A stretch of 5,529 nt of DNA from Methanothrix sp. GTDB taxonomy: Archaea; Halobacteriota; Methanosarcinia; Methanotrichales; Methanotrichaceae. The translations under genes and the position numbers were made by a program. The stretch is from contig JAQVZT010000192.1 of the NCBI GenBank assembly GCA_028708055.1, positions 1 to 5,529 of the forward strand, given 5' to 3'. Under the pieces are notes generated by a model. That model did not search any database. It was given only the letters and a program-made list of their open reading frames with translations, and was not told the DNA's origin. Shown here piece after piece: positions 1 through 5,367 of the stretch; the stretch's first letter is position 1, and each line of letters opens with the position of its first letter.

Positions 1-800
1 CCCAGGATTATGGAGCCGGACAGGAGAGAGACGCCCAAATAGGTCACCAGAAAGGCCAGCCCGAATAGCCCGAAGACCACAGAGGGGACGCCATTCAGGC
101 AGCTCACTGCGATTGTGATGATACGATTGAGCCTCTGACTCTTGGAGTACTCATTGAGATAGATGGCTGCGCCGATGCCCAGGGGCGAAGATATGACCAT
201 CGCTCCCAAAACCATCCACAATGAGCCCAAAATGGCCGTGCTGATGCCGCCTGCCTGGCCCAGACGACGGTGAGGAGTGGTAAGAAAATCCCAGCTTATG
301 ACCCCCATTCCCTTGTAGACTATGATGAAGAGTATTCCGCCCAGCAGGAAAAGCGACAGAACCGCAGAGAGTCTGACGGCCAGGAACACCAGCACTTCCC
401 GGCCCTTTGCCCGGTAATCGTAGAGGATATTGATGGCATCTTTGATGCACAACAGGCTGGCAAAGAAGATCAGAAGAGGAAGGATAAAGGAATAATCGAA
501 GGACGCACCGACCCCGAGGGGCCGGCGGATGACAAATCCCTCATGGAGCATTCCGGAATATGCCAGATAGAGGATCGCAGAACAGAGGAGTGTATCCAGG
601 GCAAGGAAAGGAACGGTCTTGATGGATGCGGCTTTAGAGAATGAATACGATGCAACAATGAGCAGCATGCCCGCAAAAAGGCCCGCCTGCCATAGAGGTG
701 CGAGCCTTTCCAGGCCGGGTTGAAGAATGAGGCATGCAAGCGACGAGACGAACAGGAAGGCCGATATGACAAGAGATCCCAATAGAGCCGGCCTGGTCAC
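1..800 (-). CDS. pstA: Phosphate ABC transporter permease PstA, partial (C-terminus beyond window), with extra N-terminal membrane region
   Basis: The protein is one of the two membrane permeases of the Pst high-affinity phosphate importer and pairs with PstC in the cytoplasmic membrane. I translated the frame by hand: 266 uninterrupted codons from a GTG at 800 to the window edge. The recognisable PstA core begins near residue 136, with a membrane helix at about 137-163, then ISWDFLTTP (168-176), GGISTAILGSLWMVLGAM (about 184-201), PLGIGAAIYLNEYS (206-219) and NGVPSVVFGLFGLAF (236-250), all typical of PstA. Residues 1-135 are extra compared with ordinary PstA of about 280-300 residues and contain about four hydrophobic segments (near 6-27, 36-54, 63-82 and 103-123). 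The GTG is chosen because GGAGG lies 8 nt upstream and the gene begins 1 nt after the pstC stop, which implies translational coupling. The family call is firm; the role of the extension is unknown. Confidence 0.93.
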   Translation of the reverse strand, partial: MTRPALLGSLVISAFLFVSSLACLILQPGLERLAPLWQAGLFAGMLLIVASYSFSKAASIKTVPFLALDTLLCSAILYLAYSGMLHEGFVIRRPLGVGASFDYSFILPLLIFFASLLCIKDAINILYDYRAKGREVLVFLAVRLSAVLSLFLLGGILFIIVYKGMGVISWDFLTTPHRRLGQAGGISTAILGSLWMVLGAMVISSPLGIGAAIYLNEYSKSQRLNRIITIAVSCLNGVPSVVFGLFGLAFLVTYLGVSLLSGSIIL

Positions 801-801
801 T

Positions 802-1710
802 TCAGTATCCTCCGAATTTTCGCTTGATGCGAATCCTGGCATAATCTGCGATCAGACTGAATATAGTCACTACTATGAGAAGGACAAATCCTACCGCAAA
901 GAGGACATGGTAATGCATCGAGCCTCTGGCCACCTCGCCCATCTCGCCGGCGATGATCGAGGTGAAGGATGCGCCCTGATCGAATATATCATACAGAGGA
1001 GACGCCATCCTGGCAACGTTGCCCACCACTAAAAGCACTGCCATGGTCTCTCCGATTATGCTTCCGATGTTGAGCAGAATAGCAGCGGTAATTCCGGACG
1101 AGGCCGCGGGTATTGTCACATTTCTCAGAGTCTGCCAGCGGTTGGCACCCAGTGCCAGAGAGCCCTCCTTGAATTCGCTGGGAACAGCCCGCAGAGAATC
1201 CTCGCAGATGGTGGTGAGGCGGGGAATGAACATGACTCCAAGGAGCATCGATCCTGCCAGAATAGACCTGCCGGTGAGCAGATCGAAGCTGTCCTGCAGA
1301 TAGGTTACGAGAATTATAACCCCCAAGAAACCATAGACAATAGATGGGACTCCAGCCAGAAGCTCAATGGACGGCTTTAGCACTGCCTGACTCCTGGGGC
1401 CGGCCAGCTCTGCCAGGTAAATGGCCAGAGGAAGGCCGATCAGGATATTGATGAACAGCGCCAGAATGGTGATGATAATCGATGTGGCGATTATCGGCAT
1501 CAGCCCATAAATATCGCCTGAAGGATGCCATTTCGACCCGAAAACCAGAGAAATAATCCCCAGCTGCGAAAATGCAGGAAGGCTCTCATGGATGAGGAAG
1601 TAGAAGATAAGAAGCATGATGAGGATCGAGGCGATGGCCGATATGAATAACAGGGCCTCTACAGACTTCTCGCTATACTTGCGGGGCACCTTAATTCCTG
1701 GCCAATCCAT
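802..1710 (-). CDS. pstC: Phosphate ABC transporter permease PstC
   Basis: This is the second permease of the Pst phosphate importer, forming the transmembrane channel with PstA. The product has 302 residues, normal for the family. Six hydrophobic segments are visible, near residues 18-40, 72-95, 115-137, 150-165, 207-229 and 267-288. Diagnostic stretches are GLPLAIYLAELAG (92-104), AGVPSIVYGFLGVII (119-133) and the cytoplasmic EAA-type loop that docks on the ATPase PstB, EDSLRAVPSEFKEGSLALGA (170-189) followed by NRWQTLRNVTIPAA (190-203). GETMAVLLVVGN (220-231) is also typical of PstC. The ATG at 1710 is the first start after an in-frame stop at 1761-1759; no good Shine-Dalgarno precedes it, so the leader may be short. 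It is the first gene of its unit and pstA follows after 1 nt. No pstS lies upstream, where the Orc1/Cdc6 gene sits instead. Confidence 0.97.
   Translation of the reverse strand: MDWPGIKVPRKYSEKSVEALLFISAIASILIMLLIFYFLIHESLPAFSQLGIISLVFGSKWHPSGDIYGLMPIIATSIIITILALFINILIGLPLAIYLAELAGPRSQAVLKPSIELLAGVPSIVYGFLGVIILVTYLQDSFDLLTGRSILAGSMLLGVMFIPRLTTICEDSLRAVPSEFKEGSLALGANRWQTLRNVTIPAASSGITAAILLNIGSIIGETMAVLLVVGNVARMASPLYDIFDQGASFTSIIAGEMGEVARGSMHYHVLFAVGFVLLIVVTIFSLIADYARIRIKRKFGGY
809..813 (-). promoter_or_regulatory. Shine-Dalgarno GGAGG setting the GTG start of pstA
   Basis: GGAGG lies within the last codons of pstC (Gly-Gly-Tyr-stop), 8 nt before the GTG at 800. This strong site is the reason for starting pstA at a GTG rather than at an internal ATG, and it suggests the same ribosomes can pass from pstC to pstA. 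Confidence 0.75.
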
Positions 1711-1853
1711 ACGCCCCGGTAAAACACATTGACCAGTTAAAGCCCTTGCGTATAGAATCTATATAGAGTACTAATAAAGTAATAGGATAAACATAGACGG
1801 CTTTTTCAATAATGACAAGATGATAATAGCTAAAGCGGATGCGAGCTGAGAGA
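1711..1853. other. AT-rich intergenic gap between the Orc1/Cdc6 gene and pstC
   Basis: This gap holds the putative pstC promoter and no credible gene. No oligo-T run of five or more is visible on the minus strand after the Orc1/Cdc6 stop, so I cannot place a terminator and read-through into pstC is possible. Confidence 0.7.
1751..1767 (-). promoter_or_regulatory. Candidate TATA-box promoter of pstCA with 11-nt-spaced TCTATA repeats
   Basis: On the minus strand the stretch CTCTATATAGATTCTATA covers a TATA-like core (TCTATATAGA, a 10-bp palindrome at 1758-1767). A start of transcription about 25 nt downstream would fall near 1735, leaving a leader of roughly 25 nt before the pstC ATG. The upstream BRE is not clearly purine rich, so the exact box is uncertain; CTTTATTAG about 12 nt further upstream is an alternative. 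The two TCTATA copies begin exactly 11 nt apart. Confidence 0.45.
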
Positions 1854-2978
1854 TCATTTGCTGAGCCTGCTCAGGACCTCCCCAGAATCGTAGCGAACGC
1901 TGATGACACGACTTCTGCCCCGTTCTCCTGATCCGGTAAAATCGGCGTTTATGAGCCGGATGGAATCAAGCTTATTGAGAATTTCATGAAAACGGGTATA
2001 TCCTGCATCGGTCTCTTCATGAAAGCGGACAAACAGATCACCTGCACGCCAGCTTTGCTGCTCAGCGGCCAGCCGCAGCACAAGCAGCTCATCCTCCTTC
2101 AGAGATTTCAGGGCATAGGTGAGATGAACCAGGCGGGATCGATCGCAGGAGACCGCTACATCATCCGGAGAGATGCTCCTTGATGCACGCTTTTCCGCAG
2201 ACAGGCCAGACCTCTTAAGAAGATCAATTCCCACCCGCAGGTCTCCCGACCTCTCAGTGCAGTCCACGACTGCCTCCAGAACATCGTCCGCCATCACACC
2301 CGGATAAAAGCCCATCTGCACCCTGCGACTCAGTATGTCGCGGATCTCCGATCGGGTGTATAGGGGGAATATGATCTCCTCCGGCTGGAAGACAGAGACC
2401 ACGCGCGGATCGAGAACATAGTTCAGGGCCAGCTCGCTCATCACTCCGATCACACCCATCCTGGCACCGGGACAGGTCTCATGGGCCCGCAAGAGGGAGT
2501 ACAAGACCTGGTCCACCTCCTTTTCATGAAACAGGTAATTGATGTCGTCCAGGGCCACCAGCAGTACCTTATCCTGGTCAACAGCGGCAGCGGCTACCTT
2601 CTCGAAGATCCGTTTAAAGGATATGCCGCTGGAAGGAGGAGAATGATCGAAGATCTTTCTGTAAATCTGATAGAATACGGAATACCGGGTGGAGTCCATC
2701 TGGCAGTTGACATGGACAGGAATTATCTTAGAAGAATGGGCTTCAATCTCCTCGAAGAGCCTGAGCAGAGCGGTGGTCTTGCCTGTGCCAGGCGGGCCGA
2801 GACAAAGGGCATTGACTGGTCGGCCTCCCTGCAAGGCCGGGCGGACACAGAATTTGAGGCTGTTCATCTGGTCCTCCCGGTGCAGGAAGTGTTCGGGCAG
2901 GTGATCTAGCTCAAACAGATCCCTGTCCTTGAATAGCGTCTCCTCCCAAAGGAGCATATCTGGCTTTTCGGGGCTCAC
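1854..2978 (-). CDS. Divergent Orc1/Cdc6-family AAA+ ATPase (replication initiator paralogue)
   Basis: The protein belongs to the archaeal Orc1/Cdc6 family, whose members bind origin (ORB) repeats and recruit the MCM helicase. At 374 residues it is within family range. The order is: N-terminal motif LPEHFLHREDQ (27-37), Walker A GPPGTGKTT (61-69), Walker B LLVALDDINYL (139-149), sensor-1 region ending LDPRVVSVF (189-197), lid region with sensor-2 arginine in SGDLRVGIDLLKRSG (244-258), and a C-terminal part (about 282-374) in the position of the winged-helix DNA-binding domain. Two departures stand out: Walker B reads Asp-Asp-Ile-Asn instead of the usual Asp-Glu-Ile-Asp, and the sensor-1 asparagine position appears to be Ser181. 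The start is a GTG overlapping the gatE stop by 4 nt (GTGA), without a Shine-Dalgarno of its own, so translation probably depends on coupling; an ATG at codon 8 is an alternative start. It may be a secondary paralogue rather than the main initiator. Confidence 0.9.
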   Translation of the reverse strand: MSPEKPDMLLWEETLFKDRDLFELDHLPEHFLHREDQMNSLKFCVRPALQGGRPVNALCLGPPGTGKTTALLRLFEEIEAHSSKIIPVHVNCQMDSTRYSVFYQIYRKIFDHSPPSSGISFKRIFEKVAAAAVDQDKVLLVALDDINYLFHEKEVDQVLYSLLRAHETCPGARMGVIGVMSELALNYVLDPRVVSVFQPEEIIFPLYTRSEIRDILSRRVQMGFYPGVMADDVLEAVVDCTERSGDLRVGIDLLKRSGLSAEKRASRSISPDDVAVSCDRSRLVHLTYALKSLKEDELLVLRLAAEQQSWRAGDLFVRFHEETDAGYTRFHEILNKLDSIRLINADFTGSGERGRSRVISVRYDSGEVLSRLSK

Positions 2979-4858
2979 TTGCTGAGTATATTTTGTATTT
3001 CCTTCTTCAATATGGCGCTCACAATGCCGCCATCTGCTTTGCCCCTCAGTTCCTTCATGACCAGGCCCATCAGCGGGGCTACAGCTCTCTCGCCCTTGCT
3101 CTTCACCAGGTCAACCTTGCCGCTCACTATCGCCTGAACTGCACGGGTCACCTCTGCCTCATCCACTCCCGCAAGGCCAGCAGATGCAGCGGCATCAGAT
3201 GCCGCCATTTGCGGGTGTGCTGCGAGTGTGGCCAGCAGGTCGCTCAGGCCCTCCTTGGCCACGAGGCCCTGGCAGACCATAGCCAGGCAATCCCGGTAAT
3301 GCTGCTCAGTCAGATTGGTGACGGGAGCGCCCTCTCTAGCCAGCTCGATGGGAATGGTCTCGAGAGCTCTGACTGCGACGGAAGCGGAAAGACCGGTCTT
3401 CATTACCTCCTCAAAGAGGGGGTAATTGGGTGAAGCTGCCATTACAGAAGCCTGCTCAGCAGAGAGACCATACTGCTGCTGGAAGCGCTTGGATCTATCC
3501 GCGAACAGCTCGGGCATATTCAGGCCGGCAAGCATCTCCTGCGTGATCACCACTGCGGGCACATCGGTCTCCGGATACATTCGTGCGGAACCGGGCAGGG
3601 GCCGCATGTACTCTGAGCAGCCGCTCGGCAGAGCCCGGCGCGTCTCCTCAGGCACAATGGCCAGCGCCTCGCGGGCTCGAACTAGGACCGCTTGCATGGC
3701 TTTTTCGCCCCGTTCTCGCGGCCCGGTGACCATGATCACTGCGTCGCCATCCGCGGCTGCCAGCAGGCCGCGCACGGCCTCGACCTCCTCTGCAGTTACG
3801 CCATAAGCGGGCAGCTCATCGGTATGAAAGATCCCGCCAACGCCAGCTCTCTTGGCCCGGTCAGACATCTCCGAACCGAGCCGCCGGTCGGGCTGAATCT
3901 CCCGGCCAACGAGGCCGGCAAAACCTTTTAGCAGGCAGGCCAGGATAACGCCACCGCTCTTGAGGGATCGGGCCAGGACCTTGGACCCGGTCTTAGTAAA
4001 CAGATCTGATACGTCCCGGATGGCGTCATCAACCGAGGCCCCGCGACGGACCAGCTCCTCTCGGATCTCCAGCAGCCGAACCTGGCGGAGGGCCTCAAAT
4101 TCCACCACCTTGTCGACCAGATTCAGGGCCTGCACGCCCTTGATCTCCACCCGCGCTCCCCCTTTGATGGAGACGTTCACATCCTGGCGGATGGTGCCAA
4201 GGCCCCTCTTCACCCGGCCGGTAGAACGCAGAATCATTCCCAGGTAAGATGCAACCTCCCGGGCATGAGCAGGAGAGACGATATCCGGAGCAGTCCCGAT
4301 CTCCACCAGAGGTATTCCCAGCCGGTCCAGGGAGTAGACCACGCTGTCGCCCCGGCCCTCGATGATGCGCGCCGCTTCCTCCTCCAGGCTGAGGATGCTT
4401 ATGCCGACCGCGCCTTCCGCCGTCTCGATATAGCCGTCCGAGCCGACGTACCCGGTGCGCTGAAAGCCCGAGGTATTGGAGCCGTCTATCACCATCTTGC
4501 GCATGGTGTGCAGCTCATCCACGATCTTCATATTGAGCAGCCGGGCTATGATCAGAGAGATCTCCAGTGCCTCTGGGTTTATCTCCCGAGGAGGCTCCTC
4601 ATCAGCCTCTACCAGACAGGTAGTGTCATAGGACTTGTAATGAAAACGCCTCGTAACCAGGACCTCTTCCAGAGCGGCCCGATCGATCTCGCCCAGCTCG
4701 CTTCGCGACGGTCGCAGATACCGGAAGAACTCGAAATTAGACTCCTCAACCTCCCTGTGCCTGGTGGGGCAACCGCAGAAAAGCTTGCAGGTTGTATCCA
4801 GCTGCTGGTGAATCTCAATGCCGCATATCAGTCCCAAAGCACGGTAATCTAATGCCAT
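2975..4858 (-). CDS. gatE: Glutamyl-tRNA(Gln) amidotransferase subunit E
   Basis: GatE is the tRNA-binding and kinase subunit of the archaeal GatDE amidotransferase: it activates the glutamate of misacylated Glu-tRNA(Gln) with ATP, and ammonia released by GatD converts it to Gln-tRNA(Gln). The 627-residue product fits the family. The GatB/GatE catalytic domain (about 1-290) shows GIEIHQQL (13-20, with Glu15 and His17 matching metal-site residues of GatB), CKLFCGCP (24-31), DTTCLVEADEEPP (78-90), YSLDRLGIPLVEI (175-187) and RQDVNVSIKGG (224-234). The GatE-specific AspRS-like GAD insertion follows (about 295-415) with GGIFHTDELPAYGVT (341-355), then YMRPLPGSARMYPETD (417-432) and a helical, YqeY-like tail (about 515-627). 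The ATG at 4858 is preferred over an in-frame ATG at 4945 inside the histone gene because it matches the family N-terminus and AGGT lies 6 nt before it. It begins 4 nt after the histone stop. GatD is not encoded in this window. Confidence 0.97.
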   Translation of the reverse strand: MALDYRALGLICGIEIHQQLDTTCKLFCGCPTRHREVEESNFEFFRYLRPSRSELGEIDRAALEEVLVTRRFHYKSYDTTCLVEADEEPPREINPEALEISLIIARLLNMKIVDELHTMRKMVIDGSNTSGFQRTGYVGSDGYIETAEGAVGISILSLEEEAARIIEGRGDSVVYSLDRLGIPLVEIGTAPDIVSPAHAREVASYLGMILRSTGRVKRGLGTIRQDVNVSIKGGARVEIKGVQALNLVDKVVEFEALRQVRLLEIREELVRRGASVDDAIRDVSDLFTKTGSKVLARSLKSGGVILACLLKGFAGLVGREIQPDRRLGSEMSDRAKRAGVGGIFHTDELPAYGVTAEEVEAVRGLLAAADGDAVIMVTGPRERGEKAMQAVLVRAREALAIVPEETRRALPSGCSEYMRPLPGSARMYPETDVPAVVITQEMLAGLNMPELFADRSKRFQQQYGLSAEQASVMAASPNYPLFEEVMKTGLSASVAVRALETIPIELAREGAPVTNLTEQHYRDCLAMVCQGLVAKEGLSDLLATLAAHPQMAASDAAASAGLAGVDEAEVTRAVQAIVSGKVDLVKSKGERAVAPLMGLVMKELRGKADGGIVSAILKKEIQNILSK

Positions 4859-4862
4859 TGAT

Positions 4863-5093
4863 CTACCTTTCAGAGACAAGGGGTGGTTTAACTCTTTTGA
4901 CGGCTTCACGGATGTCCTCGGACTTGACGGTCTTTCTCTTGGCATGGTTGGCCCAACCGACCGCCTCGCGGGCTACCTCCAATCCATAGCTCTCCAGAAC
5001 CTCAGCCAGCGCATCTCTTGCGCCTTCGCTCACTCTATTGGCCCCAGCCTCGCGGATGAGTCTGCTCACAGGGGCAACAGGAAGTATCGGCAT
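4863..5093 (-). CDS. Archaeal histone (HMf family)
   Basis: This small DNA-binding protein forms histone-fold dimers that wrap and compact archaeal DNA. The product has 76 residues against about 66-70 for HMf-type histones; the fold is followed by a short tail, PPLVSER. Visible hallmarks are LPVAPVSRLIREAGANRVS (4-22) with DNA-contacting Arg11 and Arg20, the central helix (about 23-50), and the RKT loop (53-55) leading into VKSEDIREAVKR (56-67). His50 and Asp60 match the dimer-dimer interface pair of HMfB, whereas HMfB Leu46 is Trp47 and Leu62 is Glu63 here. The ATG at 5093 is chosen because GAGGTGA ends 7 nt before it; a TTG two codons earlier lies only 1 nt from that site. The last codons and stop include the AGGT that serves gatE, so the two are likely coupled. 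It is the first firm gene of the histone-gatE-orc1/cdc6 cluster. Confidence 0.97.
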   Translation of the reverse strand: MPILPVAPVSRLIREAGANRVSEGARDALAEVLESYGLEVAREAVGWANHAKRKTVKSEDIREAVKRVKPPLVSER

Positions 5094-5095
5094 TC

Positions 5096-5185
5096 TCAAT
5101 TCACCTCATAAATTCGGAGTTTGCAGCCAGAAGAGAAAAAAATAATTCCTCCGAGTGCTACAAGCCAGAATATGCACCCTATCAT
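5096..5185 (-). CDS. Possible 29-residue single-span membrane microprotein upstream of the histone (tentative)
   Basis: An ATG-to-TGA frame of 30 codons ends 2 nt before the histone ATG. Its product starts MIGCIFWLVALGG, continues with a very hydrophobic IIFFSSGC stretch and ends in the short polar tail KLRIYEVN, so it would form a single membrane span; the SSGC could also be read as a weak lipobox. Only a weak GGA, 8 nt upstream, precedes the ATG. The best TATA box (5197-5204) would place transcription start inside this frame, so it would be expressed only from an alternative upstream promoter such as the TTTTAATA near 5228-5236. A T-rich leader gives Phe and Ile codons by chance, so this may simply be histone 5' untranslated sequence. 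I do not recognise any family. Confidence 0.22.
   Translation of the reverse strand: MIGCIFWLVALGGIIFFSSGCKLRIYEVN
5101..5107 (-). promoter_or_regulatory. Shine-Dalgarno GAGGTGA of the histone gene
   Basis: GAGGTGA is complementary to the conserved 3' end of archaeal 16S rRNA and lies 7 nt before the ATG at 5093. It decides that start over the TTG at 5099-5097. It also lies inside the end of the possible microprotein frame that stops at 5096. Confidence 0.8.
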
Positions 5186-5196
5186 CTTGCAATTCC

Positions 5197-5209
5197 ATAT
5201 ATAATTTTT
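5197..5209 (-). promoter_or_regulatory. Archaeal promoter (BRE AAAAA + TATA TTATATAT) of the histone-gatE-orc1/cdc6 operon
   Basis: On the minus strand AAAAATTATATATGG gives an A-rich BRE (5209-5205) directly before a near-consensus TATA box (5204-5197). Transcription would start about 25 nt downstream, near 5175, giving a histone leader of roughly 80 nt. It is the strongest promoter-like sequence in the window. Confidence 0.65.
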
Positions 5210-5264
5210 GTTAGGCAAAGTTGTCCATTATTAAAACCCTTTGAAAAATCGCACCAACATTTTA

Positions 5265-5285
5265 GCTTTATTTTAAAAATAAAGC
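5265..5285. repeat. Perfect 21-bp interrupted palindrome, possible operator
   Basis: GCTTTATTTT, one central A, then AAAATAAAGC: 10-bp perfect inverted arms around one base. It lies between the two divergent promoters, about 60 bp upstream of the histone TATA box and about 40 bp upstream of the plus-strand TATA box. Its size and symmetry suit a dimeric regulator; its AT-rich core could also act as a weak TATA box in either direction. Confidence 0.5.
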
Positions 5286-5314
5286 CCTCAAATGGGAAAA
5301 TCCAAAAAACGGGT

Positions 5315-5330
5315 GGGAAATGTTATTTAA
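5315..5330 (+). promoter_or_regulatory. Archaeal promoter (BRE GGGAAATG + TATA TTATTTAA) of the plus-strand gene
   Basis: A purine-rich BRE is followed directly by TTATTTAA. A start about 25 nt downstream falls near 5350, in the tandem CATTAG repeat, leaving a leader of about 15-20 nt that just includes the GAGGAG ribosome site. Confidence 0.5.
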
Positions 5331-5367
5331 GGAGCCACAATTACCATTAGCATTAGAGGAGCTGATG

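Larger units (their letters stand above)
5094..5367. other. AT-rich divergent intergenic region
   Basis: This is the regulatory space between the minus-strand histone operon and the plus-strand gene. It holds the histone promoter and leader, a possible microprotein frame, a perfect 21-bp interrupted palindrome, two direct copies of TGGGAAA (5293-5299 and 5314-5320, 21 nt apart), the plus-strand promoter and a tandem CATTAG pair (5345-5356). I see no stable RNA gene in it. Confidence 0.7.

Noticed and set aside
151..772. Minus-strand frames of about 100 codons at 151-450 and 470-772, and a plus-strand frame at 270-644
   Set aside because: They are out of frame with, or opposite to, pstA, whose single continuous frame from 800 to the window edge matches the family.
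1711..1853. A terminator after the Orc1/Cdc6 gene
   Set aside because: No oligo-T tract of five or more nor clear hairpin is visible on the minus strand in this gap.
1986..2909. Plus-strand frames opposite orc1/cdc6 (for example 2481-2909)
   Set aside because: They are shadows of a gene with clear AAA+ motifs on the other strand; no ribosome site or domain supports them.
3426..4852. Plus-strand open frames opposite gatE, including one of 195 codons at 4265-4852
   Set aside because: They lie antisense to the well-supported gatE and show no recognisable domain; GC-rich codon use on the minus strand opens such frames by chance.
4859..4945. A 29-residue N-terminal extension of gatE from an ATG at 4945
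   Set aside because: It lies inside the histone gene in another frame; the family N-terminus and a ribosome site point to the ATG at 4858.
5094..5099. A TTG start of the histone two codons upstream
   Set aside because: The ribosome site ends only 1 nt before the TTG, but 7 nt before the ATG, which also fits the HMf N-terminus.
5101..5109. Minimal ATG-AGG-TGA frame overlapping the histone ribosome site
   Set aside because: A two-codon frame is expected by chance where ATG precedes AGGTGA; nothing else supports it as a regulatory start-stop.
5320..5367. An earlier ATG at 5320 for the plus-strand gene
   Set aside because: The extra segment uses four TTA leucine codons, overlaps the likely TATA box, and has a less convincing ribosome site than the GAGGAG before 5368; it remains possible.
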